From Bacteroidia bacterium (GTDB lineage Bacteria > Bacteroidota > Ignavibacteria > SZUA-365), in contig JAOSJT010000001.1 of the NCBI GenBank assembly GCA_027493955.1, forward strand, positions 511,131 to 575,130: DNA of 64,000 nt. The letters are read 5' to 3'. How positions within the stretch are numbered: the stretch's first letter is position 1; each line of letters starts with the position of its first letter. The translations under genes were made by a program, and so were the position numbers. A model generated the notes under the pieces. It saw nothing but the letters and a program-made list of their open reading frames with translations, did not search any database and had not been told where the DNA came from. Positions 46,512-55,900 of the stretch are shown piece by piece.

Positions 46512-47288
46512 ATGCATCTGCTTGTTCGACCGCACACCGCGCTGGCATTTTTTCTTCTCCTTGCCGTGTTCTCAACGGAAGAGGGATCGGCTCAGCGTTC
46601 GGTTATACCGCATGGTTTTGCCGCACGGTATCCCGGTGCGCTTACCGTTGGTGTTTCGGGTGGTCCGTTGATCCTTCTCGGCTCAAACGGTCCGACAGGC
46701 ACCTGCGATTGCGTCTACGACGAAGGAGGCGGTACCGGTTTCAACGCGGGGATCGCTTTCGATGTGTACATCAATCCTTTGTTGGGGCTGCGAGTCCAGG
46801 GTATGTTCGAATCGCATGCACCGGTATTCAGCAAGAATCTGACCCGTGATCTGTATTCTTCCGACGGCTCACCGGTGACGGTCGAAGCTGAGCGGCGATT
46901 CGAAGCGGATCTCCGCTACGCAGGCATTTCCATGCAGCTGCTATGGTTTACCGGAGCGGGGGACCTCTTCCTTACCGCCGGTGCGGGCGCCGGATTCTTT
47001 GTTGACGGGACGGCGCTCGATCAGGAGACACTCAATAGTCCCGGCGTTTTTTACCAGCAGGGTTCAAACCGCGCAGTATATCATGACGGGGATCTCAAAG
47101 ACTTTGCCGATCCCGGTCTTCGTGCCTCGCTTATCGTGGGTATTGGCTATGATTTGGCACTCGCACGCGGTCTCGCGCTCGCACCCGAAGTACAGCTCGA
47201 TGTGCCGTTGACCTCCGTGACCAGCGAGCACAGCGAGTGGAAACAGCTTGCGCTGCGTTTCAATGCAGCGTTGCGGCTTGGAATCTAG
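46512..47288 (+). CDS. Outer-membrane beta-barrel protein, paralogue of the upstream gene
   Basis: 258 residues, 24 nt downstream of its paralogue with AGGAG before the ATG. Signal peptide ends near G-S-A-Q. Similarity is seen in the first loop (T-C-D-C-V-Y...G-G-G/G-Y-G), in the middle D-L-R-Y-A-G and in the final part L-A-L-A-P-E-V-Q-L-D-V-P-L-T-S-V-T-S-E, against L-A-I-A-P-E-F-T-V-A-V-P-F-T-S-V-T-A-E in the neighbour. Tandem duplication is the likely origin. Confidence 0.75.
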   Translation: MHLLVRPHTALAFFLLLAVFSTEEGSAQRSVIPHGFAARYPGALTVGVSGGPLILLGSNGPTGTCDCVYDEGGGTGFNAGIAFDVYINPLLGLRVQGMFESHAPVFSKNLTRDLYSSDGSPVTVEAERRFEADLRYAGISMQLLWFTGAGDLFLTAGAGAGFFVDGTALDQETLNSPGVFYQQGSNRAVYHDGDLKDFADPGLRASLIVGIGYDLALARGLALAPEVQLDVPLTSVTSEHSEWKQLALRFNAALRLGI

Positions 47289-47296
47289 TGCTTTCG

Positions 47297-47328
47297 TTGA
47301 AACGACATAACGTATTGTCATAAAATCA
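47297..47328 (+). promoter_or_regulatory. Weak candidate promoter of deoC
   Basis: TTG at 47297-47299 and TAAAATCA at 47321-47328, spacer 21 nt. It also fits a sigma70-like TTGAAA-N18-TAAAAT, so the type is ambiguous. Confidence 0.25.
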
Positions 47329-47383
47329 TTTAGCTCGGTTGTTTCAATTGGACTCACCCCTCACCCCCAAGGAAGATTCCGCA

Positions 47384-48034
47384 ATGCTCGCCGGGATCAT
47401 TGACCATACGCTGCTGAAGCCCGAGGCGGGAGAGCGTTCCATCGTGCAACTATGCGACGAAGCGCGCACCTACACCTTCGCATCCGTGTGTGTCAATCCA
47501 TCCTGGGTGCGGCTGTGTTCTACGATTCTTCACGATTCTGCGGTTGCGGTATGCACCGTGATCGGTTTTCCTCTGGGGTGTTCAAAAACGGAAGCGAAAA
47601 TTCGCGAAACCGAATTGGCCGCGCGTGATGGCGCGCGTGAATTCGATATGGTTATGCACATCGGGCGCTTCAAGGACAGGGATTTCGCGTATGTGGAACA
47701 CGACATTGCGCAGGTGGTGCGCACAGCGCAAACAGCACTTCCGGACGGCCTCGTCAAGGTCATCCTCGAAACGGCACTGCTGAACGAACAAGAAATCGCC
47801 GAAGCCTGCCGTATCGCGCTGCACGCGGGTGCCCATTTCGTGAAGACCTCCACCGGTTTCGGACCCGGTGGCGCTACAGTGGAGGCGGTGCGCCTCATGC
47901 GCGCAACGGTGGGCAGTGACTGCGGCGTAAAAGCCAGCGGCGGGATTCGCGATCGCGCGACGGCGCTCGCCATGGTGGAAGCCGGAGCCGATCGCCTCGG
48001 CACCAGTTCCGGAATCATACTACTGACAAAATAA
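47384..48034 (+). CDS. deoC: Deoxyribose-phosphate aldolase
   Basis: 216 residues from ATG 47384 (AAGGAAG at 47369-47375). It cleaves 2-deoxyribose-5-phosphate to glyceraldehyde-3-phosphate and acetaldehyde. Class I aldolase motifs: I-D-H-T-L-L-K-P at the N-terminus, F-V-K-T-S-T-G-F-G with the Schiff-base Lys, and V-K-A-S-G-G-I-R. It would consume deoxyribose released by the PNP encoded at 15 kb after mutase action. Short-form DeoC (~215-225 aa) as in Gram-positives and Thermotoga. Confidence 0.95.
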   Translation: MLAGIIDHTLLKPEAGERSIVQLCDEARTYTFASVCVNPSWVRLCSTILHDSAVAVCTVIGFPLGCSKTEAKIRETELAARDGAREFDMVMHIGRFKDRDFAYVEHDIAQVVRTAQTALPDGLVKVILETALLNEQEIAEACRIALHAGAHFVKTSTGFGPGGATVEAVRLMRATVGSDCGVKASGGIRDRATALAMVEAGADRLGTSSGIILLTK

Positions 48035-48046
48035 TCGGAGAGAATC

Positions 48047-48646
48047 ATGAAAACCCTTCCACGCAGTATTCTCTGGGGCCTGCTTATAAGTCTGCCGCTC
48101 TTCCTGGCTTCCTGCAGTTCCAGTGAAGAGATCAGCGACGCCGCTTCGAGCACCGAGGGTGACGAAGCGGTGTTCGAACGCGTCGACAAAGAAGAGTCCA
48201 TCATTCCGGAGACCGACGTGCCCTCCGACGCAAAGCCCGCACAACCGCAGCCCGCCAAAGCCGAACGCACTGTTCCCGTGCAACCGCAGAGCGATCCTCC
48301 CACGGCGCAGGAAGCCCCCGCCGTTCCCGCCCGTCAGGAAACACAGGTCCCGCCGGTGCAGCCCGATGCAACCGAGACAAAACAGCCTGCGGACGCCGGT
48401 GCCAGCGGCACGATGATGTGGAGCGTTCAGCTTGGGGCATTCAAGAGCGAAGCCGGCGCACTCCAGCTCATCGAAGAAGTGAAGAAGAAATTCAATCAGC
48501 CGGTGTACAAGCGCTACGATGCCGTCACAGGGTACTACAAAGTGACGCTCGGTTCCTACCAGCTTCGTGAGGATGCCTCGCGTTTCAAGCTTGACGTGCA
48601 GTCCCGCGGCTATCCCGATGCTTTCGTTGTCGAAGTGGCGCGTTGA
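48047..48646 (+). CDS. SPOR-domain lipoprotein
   Basis: 199 residues. Lipoprotein signal with lipobox L-A-S-C (Cys24). A long Pro/Gln/Glu-rich linker (~30-120) leads to a C-terminal SPOR domain (~122-198) with W-S-V-Q-L-G-A-F-K-S, then Y-Y-K-V-T-L-G-S-Y and G-Y-P-D-A-F-V. SPOR domains bind denuded glycan strands of peptidoglycan, often at septa. Outer-membrane lipid anchor inferred. Confidence 0.9.
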   Translation: MKTLPRSILWGLLISLPLFLASCSSSEEISDAASSTEGDEAVFERVDKEESIIPETDVPSDAKPAQPQPAKAERTVPVQPQSDPPTAQEAPAVPARQETQVPPVQPDATETKQPADAGASGTMMWSVQLGAFKSEAGALQLIEEVKKKFNQPVYKRYDAVTGYYKVTLGSYQLREDASRFKLDVQSRGYPDAFVVEVAR

Positions 48647-48648
48647 GC

Positions 48649-49218
48649 ATGATCGCGCGGGAGGGGTATCGTAGCGTCGTGTATCATCGCCTAGCCGCGG
48701 CCTTTCTCGCGGTGCAACTCGTCGCCTGCTCCTCTTCCGGACCCGACAATACGCACCGCTCAGTTTCCGATCGGACCAAACGCACGGCAGTTCCCGACGA
48801 AGCAGAAGGGACAGGAGAGGGAAAGGCGATAGTGGGGCGTGATGCGGCGCGAGGAGACAGTGCATCGCATACCGACATCCGGTCCCGGAAAAATGTCAAT
48901 CCTGCCGCGCCAAAACCGGCCTACTCCGAGCGCAGTGAACGCGTCATGGGCTTTCGTCTGCAATTGCATTCCACCACCGATCACGCCGAAGCACGCAGCG
49001 TCATGAGTACGATGCGGCAGCGACTGGATTCGCTCGGTATGGAGCAAGGGCGCATGGACCTGGTGTTCGACGCGCCGTATTACAAACTGCGCTACGGCGA
49101 CTACCTCATGAAAGCCGATGCCGACCGCGAACGCGGAGTGTTTCACGAACTGGGGTTTCCGGCGGCCTTTGTCGTTCGCGATCACATTGTGCGCGTCATC
49201 AGGGAAAGAACGAAATGA
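48649..49218 (+). CDS. SPOR-like lipoprotein, partner of the preceding gene
   Basis: 189 residues from ATG 48649; a TTG 6 nt earlier is possible. A lipobox-like L-V-A-C-S-S-S at ~24, polar linker, and a C-terminal SPOR-like region (M-G-F-R-L-Q-L-H-S-T-T-D...Y-Y-K-L-R-Y-G-D-Y...L-G-F-P-A-A-F-V-V). The SPOR match is weaker than in the upstream gene. Separated by 2 nt from it, so cotranslated. Confidence 0.75.
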   Translation: MIAREGYRSVVYHRLAAAFLAVQLVACSSSGPDNTHRSVSDRTKRTAVPDEAEGTGEGKAIVGRDAARGDSASHTDIRSRKNVNPAAPKPAYSERSERVMGFRLQLHSTTDHAEARSVMSTMRQRLDSLGMEQGRMDLVFDAPYYKLRYGDYLMKADADRERGVFHELGFPAAFVVRDHIVRVIRERTK

Positions 49219-49220
49219 GT

Positions 49221-49241
49221 GACGGCGCACGAGGCGCCGTC
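49221..49241. terminator. Bidirectional intrinsic terminator
   Basis: Perfect stem GACGGCGC / GCGCCGTC with a 5-nt loop between convergent genes, extended by GAAAT/ATTTC further out. A tract on the left, T-rich on the right. Confidence 0.75.
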
Positions 49242-49287
49242 ATTTCGTACGATGGGCAGGGCAACGAAGGTGTTGCGATGCTGTCAC

Positions 49288-49734
49288 CTACTTCATCACA
49301 ACCAGCTTGGCCGTGACCTGCTCATTGAGCGCTGCGAAAAACGCGTCGATGTCTTTTCCCTCAGTGGCAGAGGGGAGTATCGCGAGAGACGGCGAAACGA
49401 ACAGTATGCTCGCGAGCGCGGCTTTCCGGCGGATGGAGAGGGTTTTTCCGCCAGCCACGAGGGCGTCGATTTCTTTTTCCAGCACGCTCAGATCCATTTC
49501 CGGATTGTGGACACGCAACTGTACGGCATAGTAGAGGCAGGATTCGACGAGTCCGCAATTGTCGCTTCGCAAGCCCGTTGCATAGTTCAACAGCGCGTTG
49601 CGCAATGGAGCGTTTGTGTTTGCACCCAGAGGCGGAAGTGCCGCTGCATCCGTCCGGGTATCCTGTGCAGAGATACTGCCCGGTCCGGAGAACAGGAGCA
49701 TTGCAACGAAGAGGGTAAGAAGGAGCGTTTTCAT
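49288..49734 (-). CDS. Exported protein of unknown function
   Basis: 148 residues; GGAAG about 9 nt before the ATG supports the start. Signal peptide ending I-S-A-Q. The mature part is helical with two Cys close together (N-C-G-L-V-E-S-C), D-L-S-V-L-E-K-E-I-D-A-L and a final E-Q-V-T-A-K-L. The layout resembles bacterial proteins that measure repeated gene-product deviations, but I recognise no family. Confidence 0.6.
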   Translation of the reverse strand: MKTLLLTLFVAMLLFSGPGSISAQDTRTDAAALPPLGANTNAPLRNALLNYATGLRSDNCGLVESCLYYAVQLRVHNPEMDLSVLEKEIDALVAGGKTLSIRRKAALASILFVSPSLAILPSATEGKDIDAFFAALNEQVTAKLVVMK

Positions 49735-49975
49735 GTTCGGACTTCCTGCATTGTCCATGTGTGTATCACAGCAGAGGTGTACGAAGGGAATTGCCGGAAG
49801 TTTCCCTGCTGCCCGCATGCGTCGCCATCCAATCCCGAGGTGGACCCGGGTGGACGCATCTCGTTGTATCACATCACAGCATCTCGTTCGTGCTGATGTC
49901 GCTGTTATGCTCGTATTCTGGTTCTCACCCTGCATGTCTGTGACCTTCCGTTCCGTCGAACTGCGCCGCTCCCCC

Positions 49976-50935
49976 ATGGAAACAGGCAAGGCCGTGCACG
50001 GCGGCATATCGTTCCTCTGGAAAACCGACGGATACATCCGCTGTATCGCACTCGTCGTGCTGTTGCTGCTTCTGCCGTTCACTGCCTCCTCTGCCGATCC
50101 CGACTCACTTGCAGAGCAGGGACCGTCTCTCCTCACCGGCGGGGCAGTCACCGCCGGGTATTTTGCGTTGTCGCTGTATGTTCTGGGCAACACCTGGTAC
50201 AAGGACAAGGCGGTGGTGCCGTTTCATTTCTCCAATGACAATGCGGCCTGGATGCAGGTGGACAAATGCGGACATGCCTTCGGGGCCTATGTGTACAGCT
50301 ATGTCGGCTACCATGGGATGCTCGCGGCCGGAATGCGGAGACGGGATGCTCCTCTTTTCGGCGCCACGCTCGGTGCACTCATGCAGACGCCTATCGAGAT
50401 CATGGACGGCCTGCACGAGGGCTATGGCTTTTCCTGGGGTGATGTCGTTGCGAATACGGCAGGGAGTGGACTCGTACTGGGACAGGAACTGCTACTCGGC
50501 GAACAGCTTCTGAAGCTCAAATTCAGTTACAGCCCCTCACCGTACGCAGCGCACGGCAACGGAGAGCTCGGCACGACGGATCTGGACCGCGTACTCAAGG
50601 ACTATAACGGGCAGACCTACTGGCTGAGTCTGCCAATCACTGCGCTCGTGGGTGAGAGCTTGCTGCCGCCATGGATATGTGCCGCTGTCGGGTACGGAGC
50701 AGACGGCATGTATGGCGCGTTCGACAATCACGCTGCTCTGCGTGACACACGCATTCCCGTTGTTTCTCGCAGACGTCAAGTATTCTTCTCCCTTGATGTG
50801 GACTGGTCGCGAATCGAAACCGATTCATCGCTTCTCCGTCTTCTCCTCCAGGGCCTCGACTTCGTCAAGCTGCCGTTTCCGGCAATAGAAGTCACTTCCG
50901 ACGGCGCTGTCAGAGCGCATGTGGTCTTTTTCTGA
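49976..50935 (+). CDS. DUF2279 (YfiM-like) membrane-associated protein
   Basis: 319 residues from ATG 49976; ATGs at 49934 and 49907 are alternatives and no start has a clear ribosome site. A hydrophobic signal segment (C-I-A-L-V-V-L-L-L-L-L-P) ends near S-S-A. The core shows Y-F-A-L-S-L-Y-V-L-G-N-T-W-Y, D-K-C-G-H-A-F-G-A-Y, then P-I-E-I-M-D-G-L-H-E-G-Y-G-F-S-W-G-D-V-V-A-N-T-A-G: the DUF2279 motif with D-K-x-x-H and D-x-x-A-N. The H and D/E residues resemble a metal or acyl-chemistry site, but no activity is known. Confidence 0.8.
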   Translation: METGKAVHGGISFLWKTDGYIRCIALVVLLLLLPFTASSADPDSLAEQGPSLLTGGAVTAGYFALSLYVLGNTWYKDKAVVPFHFSNDNAAWMQVDKCGHAFGAYVYSYVGYHGMLAAGMRRRDAPLFGATLGALMQTPIEIMDGLHEGYGFSWGDVVANTAGSGLVLGQELLLGEQLLKLKFSYSPSPYAAHGNGELGTTDLDRVLKDYNGQTYWLSLPITALVGESLLPPWICAAVGYGADGMYGAFDNHAALRDTRIPVVSRRRQVFFSLDVDWSRIETDSSLLRLLLQGLDFVKLPFPAIEVTSDGAVRAHVVFF

Positions 50936-51078
50936 TCCGGCACGGTTGCGCACTCAAAACATGGTTTTCCATATGTTGCATGCCAGCGTCTACGCCGGCT
51001 TCCCGGAATCGCAGGGATGTGCTAATTTTTCGAGAGTGCTCATGTCCGTCGCAAACAATCCCGCTGCGGGAGTTTTTC

Positions 51079-51597
51079 ATGGAAACCACCTTCGAATATC
51101 TTCTGACCCACTCATATAAGGCCGATCTGCTGGCACATATGCGCACGCAGCCCGGGGATTTCGGTGAACTGATTCAGCTGGCGCTCGCCGACAAACAGCC
51201 GTATTCCTGGCGCGCGGCCTGGCTGCTGTGGAGTTGCATGGAAAAAAACGACCAACGCCTACGAAAACATATCGGAGCATTTGTCGCAGCGCTCGCGGAG
51301 CGGCCGGATAATCAGATCAGGGAGTATCTGATGATTCTGCAGAAAATGGATATTCCTGAACGTTTCGAGGGACGCCTGTTCGACCAGTGCATCAGTATCT
51401 GGGAAGCGGTCGGCAAGCAGCCATCCGTCCGCTGCAATGCTTTCCGCCTGATGGTACGCATGGTCAAACGCTATCCCGAACTACGCAGGGAAATCACCTT
51501 CCTGACCGGGCCGCGATATACGGATACGCTCTCCCCGGGCGTACGTCATTCCATCCGAAAGCTCTCGAAAGATTGGACTGCGGCGGTTGACGCGTGA
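51079..51597 (+). CDS. Helical repeat (HEAT-like) hypothetical protein
   Basis: 172 residues from ATG 51079 with GCGGGAG 6 nt upstream. All-helical, with pairs of amphipathic helices (W-R-A-A-W-L-L-W-S-C-M-E, V-R-C-N-A-F-R-L-M-V-R-M-V-K-R-Y-P-E-L), as in HEAT/ARM-type scaffolds. A TAATTTTT box lies 56 nt before the ATG. No known family is recognised. Cytoplasmic. Confidence 0.65.
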   Translation: METTFEYLLTHSYKADLLAHMRTQPGDFGELIQLALADKQPYSWRAAWLLWSCMEKNDQRLRKHIGAFVAALAERPDNQIREYLMILQKMDIPERFEGRLFDQCISIWEAVGKQPSVRCNAFRLMVRMVKRYPELRREITFLTGPRYTDTLSPGVRHSIRKLSKDWTAAVDA

Positions 51598-51716
51598 TTA
51601 GCTCAGCGCTCGATCCGCCCCGTCGAGCGCCCTAAGTCTGACATAGCATACACAGTGCAGCGCTATGGAGCCGGGATGGAGACCGGTTGTACGAAAAGAG
51701 TTGCTCTGCCCGTTGC

Positions 51717-52142
51717 TCAATCCTCTGCGGACCATCGTCTGCCACGCGTTTTCTTCAGCTGACCCTTGCGGGATTTGCTGCGCAAACGGTCTTCCAGCGA
51801 GGCATGAGTCGGACGGGTGGGCCGGCGCTGTTTTTGTGGAACCATCGCCCTGCGCAGCAAGGACGCGAGCCGTTCGCGCGCATCACGTCTGTTGCGTTCC
51901 TGCGTGCGAAAACGCCTGGCTTCGATGATCAGAATGCCATCCTCCGTAATCAGTTTACCGGCAATTCTCGCAAGACGCTCCTTCACTGTTTCGGGAATTG
52001 AAGCGCTTCCGGTGACATCCAGGCGCAATTGCACAGCGCTGGCGACCTTATTGACGTTTTGGCCTCCGGGACCGGACGAACGGATGAAGCGTTCTTCGAG
52101 CTCGCGATCGTCGAGTGTCAGAGTAGCGGTGATTCTCAACAT
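51717..52142 (-). CDS. arfB: Alternative ribosome-rescue factor ArfB (YaeJ), peptidyl-tRNA hydrolase
   Basis: 141 residues. The GGQ catalytic loop is in I-R-S-S-G-P-G-G-Q-N-V-N-K-V-A, followed by the release-factor core and a basic tail (R-L-R-S-K-S-R-K-G-Q-L-K-K-T-R-G-R-R) that enters the empty mRNA channel. It rescues ribosomes stalled without a stop codon. The ATG has no Shine-Dalgarno and lies 4 nt after a predicted -7 box, so its mRNA may be leaderless. The frame reading to 52226 would cross the promoter. Confidence 0.95.
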   Translation of the reverse strand: MLRITATLTLDDRELEERFIRSSGPGGQNVNKVASAVQLRLDVTGSASIPETVKERLARIAGKLITEDGILIIEARRFRTQERNRRDARERLASLLRRAMVPQKQRRPTRPTHASLEDRLRSKSRKGQLKKTRGRRWSAED

Positions 52143-52146
52143 GGAG

Positions 52147-52177
52147 ACAATGTAGCGGACCGGGAAGCCTTGCGCAA
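52147..52177 (-). promoter_or_regulatory. Candidate arfB promoter (minus strand)
   Basis: On the minus strand TTG (52175-52177 complement), 20-nt spacer and TACATTGT (52147-52154 complement). ATG starts 4 nt later. Confidence 0.45.
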
Positions 52178-52201
52178 GGGGAGAGAGACTATGGGTGTTC
52201 A

Positions 52202-52234
52202 CACCTATAAAAATAGGTGGTACCACCTATTTTT
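52202..52234. promoter_or_regulatory. Perfect 26-bp palindrome with three CACCTAT heptamers
   Basis: A perfect palindrome spans 52209-52234, centred on GGTACC: 13 bases AAAAATAGGTGGT and their complement. The heptamer CACCTAT occurs at 52202-52208 and 52224-52230, and as ATAGGTG at 52213-52219. It lies between arfB (minus) and the orphan receiver (plus), about 60 nt from each start. It could be an operator for a dimeric regulator, or a bidirectional terminator (stem with A and T tracts), though a terminator upstream of both genes would be odd. Confidence 0.65.
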
Positions 52235-52292
52235 TCGCGTACCCTGGTTTCGCTTTTTGCATACGAAGGCATGAAAATCAGGAGACAGAAGT

Positions 52293-52673
52293 ATGACATT
52301 GTTGATTGTGGATGACAGTGCCGCCGTACGAAAGATGATGCGGCAGTTGATGCACCCCTTATTTGAAACAATTCACGAATGCGAGGACGGGTTGGCCGCA
52401 GTCAACGCCTTCGACGCTCAGGAATACGACATTGTGATCATGGACATTCAGATGCCGGTTCTTGATGGAATCGAAGCGACGGAAGCGATTGTGAGCAACC
52501 ACAAGGAAGCCCGGATCTTCCTCGTGACCGCGCATGACAATCCCGAGTACCGTCGTCGGGCGTCCGCGTCCGGAGCGATGGCGTTTTGCATGAAGGATGA
52601 TATCCTGGCCCTGCACTCACTGTTGCAGGCGATCGTGGAAGCAGAGTACGGCGTCCCTATTCAGGCGGCCTGA
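52293..52673 (+). CDS. Single-domain response regulator (CheY-like)
   Basis: 126 residues with AGGAGA 7 nt before the ATG. Receiver fold with acidic pair D7-D8 (I-V-D-D-S), phospho-acceptor D51 in V-I-M-D-I-Q-M-P, T at V-T-A-H and K in C-M-K-D-D. No output domain. It has no kinase directly next to it, though the TPR kinase begins 300 nt downstream. The receiver may dock to another protein or relay phosphate. Confidence 0.92.
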   Translation: MTLLIVDDSAAVRKMMRQLMHPLFETIHECEDGLAAVNAFDAQEYDIVIMDIQMPVLDGIEATEAIVSNHKEARIFLVTAHDNPEYRRRASASGAMAFCMKDDILALHSLLQAIVEAEYGVPIQAA

Positions 52674-52983
52674 GCTTTTGCATCGAACGGATGACATGTG
52701 CGAAAAGGCGCTTGCTTGGCTTACCCAAATTTGCTTGTGCAGCGATTTCCTATGTGAATTCGGTTGAGAGGAGCGGAATATCCGTGGCGACCTGTTGCTC
52801 TATTCGAACACGTGTCAGGAGAGTGAACCGTGATTCAACGTGTACGTCGTTTCGTGAAAGGACTATGAACCGCCTTTTTCCTTGATTGTCAGCAAAATAA
52901 AAGCGATTTTCTGCTTTCGTTCTATACAACCGTATCCGCTGTTGAGCGACTCGTTTTTTTTGCACCGGAGGAAGGCGCAGACT
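52674..52983. other. 310-bp intergenic region
   Basis: No supported gene. It should hold the promoter of the TPR kinase. AT-rich between 52880 and 52960. Confidence 0.35.
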
Positions 52984-55900
52984 ATGAAAACACGGCGACA
53001 TTGCATCGTACTCTGCATTGTGGTGTGGGGAGTGTTCGTCCCTGCCGGGAGCGCCTTCTGCCAGAAAGCCATTCTCGATTCCCTCGAACGTGTTGTCGCG
53101 TCACGAAGTGTTCGCGATACATTACGTGCCGCGGCTCTGATTGACCTCTGCTATGCGTACCTGAACTCCGGTTCCACGAAGGCGTTGAAGGTGGCGCGTG
53201 AAGCGTCGGAAATTGCGGCGGAAAGTGGTAATAAGCGGATGAAAATCCGTTGTGCGATCGCTCTCGCCAATGCAGAATCGCAACGAAAGAATAACGAGGC
53301 TTCCCGCAAGCACATCGACGACGCGCTCGCCTCAGCCGAGCTGCTGCACGACGACCAACTCATCGCAGCATCACTGAACGCCTTGTCCAATCTTCATCGT
53401 GGAACCGGTGAAGACGCAAAAGCGCTGGTCTGTTCACAGAGGGCCTTGAGCTACCTTGAGAAAACAGGTGACACACGCGGTGTATGCCAGACGCTGTATA
53501 ACATCGGGCAGATTCACAGCAAGCTGGAGAACCCCGAAAAGGCCATGGAGGCCCTCCGCCGCTGCAAGGAGACGGGAGAGCGGATCGGGTTCAAAGAGGC
53601 CGTCGTACGGGCGACCACCGCGATGGGCAGTGTCTATTCCAAAACGCACGAGTTTGATAAGGCACTGGCGTGTTACTCTCAGGCGATCACGCTCTACACC
53701 GAGATGCGGAATCCGTACGGAGTTGCTTTCTCGTATGGAAGCCTCGGTTGGGTGCACCACGAGTTGGGGAATCATCCCGAAGCGATCACCGCACTTGACC
53801 GTGCGATCACTGATTACGAGAAACTCGGAGATAAAACCAATCTGGCTGTGAATGTGCTTGCCAAGGGCAGGGTACTGTACCGCATGGGCCGATATGACGA
53901 AGCCGAAGAGGCGTTACAGCGTGCACTGCAACTGAAGCGAAGTATCGGGGATCGTCGCGGCGCCGCAGCCCTCCTCTCGTACCTCGGCAATATTCCTCTC
54001 GTCCGCAATCAACTGAAACAGGCGCGGGCATTGTTCTCTGAGAGCCTTGATTCCTGCAGGGCGACAGGCGATAGACAGGGGGAGCAAATGGCATTGCTGA
54101 ATCTCGGAATCGTGGAAGATAAACAGGGCAACTATAAGCGCGCCATCGAGTACTATCGAGAGAGTCTTCAGATTTCGCGTGAATTGAAAGACCCGACAGG
54201 CATCGCCAAGTGCTTCAACAACATCGCGAAGATTCATCTCACGCAAGGGCGACTCGGTCAGGCGCTCGAGTATTTCAATCAAAGTCTTGAGCTCGCGCGG
54301 AAAGAGCAACTTCACGACGAAGCCATGATTCTCAACAATATCGGTGCCATCCATACCGCGCAAGGCCGCATTGATGTCGCTCTCGCCTGCTACGAAAAAA
54401 GTTTAAGCATCGCCGAACGACGCGAGGACCGCCGCATCATGGTGAGTGTGCTGCAAAATCTTGTACGGTTGCTCTCCGAACAGGGTCGTTTCGATGAAGC
54501 GAAGGAATACAACGACCAGTCGCTGAAACTGAGCAGACAAATGGAGGACAGGCGGGGAATCGCCGCCGCCTATGCCAACCATGCGAATTTTCTCAGCCGC
54601 GCGGGACGTCATGATGAGGCATTACGCTATGCGAATATGAGTCTGGAACTCGCCGACGAGGCCATGGACGTACAAGCACAAGGTATCGCCACCCATCAAA
54701 AAGGCATTATCTACACCAATATGGGGCAATTCGCTCCTGCCCGCGAATACCTGACGCGAAGTCTTACACTCCGGGAGGGGAGCGAAGACGCTGAAGGCAC
54801 CGCGCTGTCATTCCTGGATATTGCTTCGCTCGATGTGAAACTCGGACGCATCGACGATGCGCGGAAAAACTGTGAACGTGCCCGTGATATCGCCCGGCAG
54901 AGCGGGTATGTCGTGATTCTGAAAAATGCCATGCGGATGTTGAGTGACCTGTCCGCGCTCGCCGGTCGGTACGACACCGCGTACGAGCAGTATCAGCGCT
55001 ACACCGCACTGAAGGATTCGCTCCTCAACGAATCCAACGCGCGACATCTCGCGGAACTCCAGGAACGCTACGAACGAGAAAAAAATCAGACGACAATCGC
55101 GTTGCTGCAAAAGGAAAAAGAAGTGCAGGATCTGGAAATCATCAAGAGCCGGGATGCGCTGAAATTGCAGGAACTGCTGGCGGAACGCGAGAATCAGCGA
55201 AATCAGGCCTTGCGCTTCGAGTTGGACCTTGCAGAACACGAAAAAAATCGCGCCTGGGCGGACGCCGAGATGCGAAAAGAAATCAACCTGCGCCGCGCCG
55301 AAGAGAACGAGCGCATGAAAATCGAGAGTGAAAACAGCAAACTGTCGGCCGAAAATGCGCGATTCACGCGCAATGCGCTGATCGTCGGATTGGCTCTCGT
55401 CCTTGCTCTGGCGGTGATGTTCGTCAACCGCTTCCGGCAGAAGCAGAAGCTGAGTGAGCTCCGCGCCAAGGAAGCCGAATTCCAGGGCCCGGCCGCTACC
55501 ATGCAGGCCATGGCTGTTTCACTTGAAGCGGAACGAAAGGAGCGTGCGATGCAACAGGAGTTTGCCCGTCGGCTCTTGTCTTCACAGGAGGAAGAGCGCG
55601 CGCGAATAGCACGCGAACTCCACGACAGTCTCAGTCAGGGTTTGATTGTCGTGAAAAACCGGGCGATGATGGGAATGCGCAATGTAGACAATAAGGAAAA
55701 ATTGATCGCACAGCTCGAGGCGATTTCCGAGGCGGCCACCGAATCCCTCACCGATGTCCGCCAGATCTCACGCGATCTGCGCCCGCATCAGCTCGATCAA
55801 CTCGGAATCACCGAAGCGCTGCGATCCATGATTCAGAACCTTACCGCCACAACGGAGATGACCCTGGATTTGGATTTCGATTCTATAGACGACAGATTTT

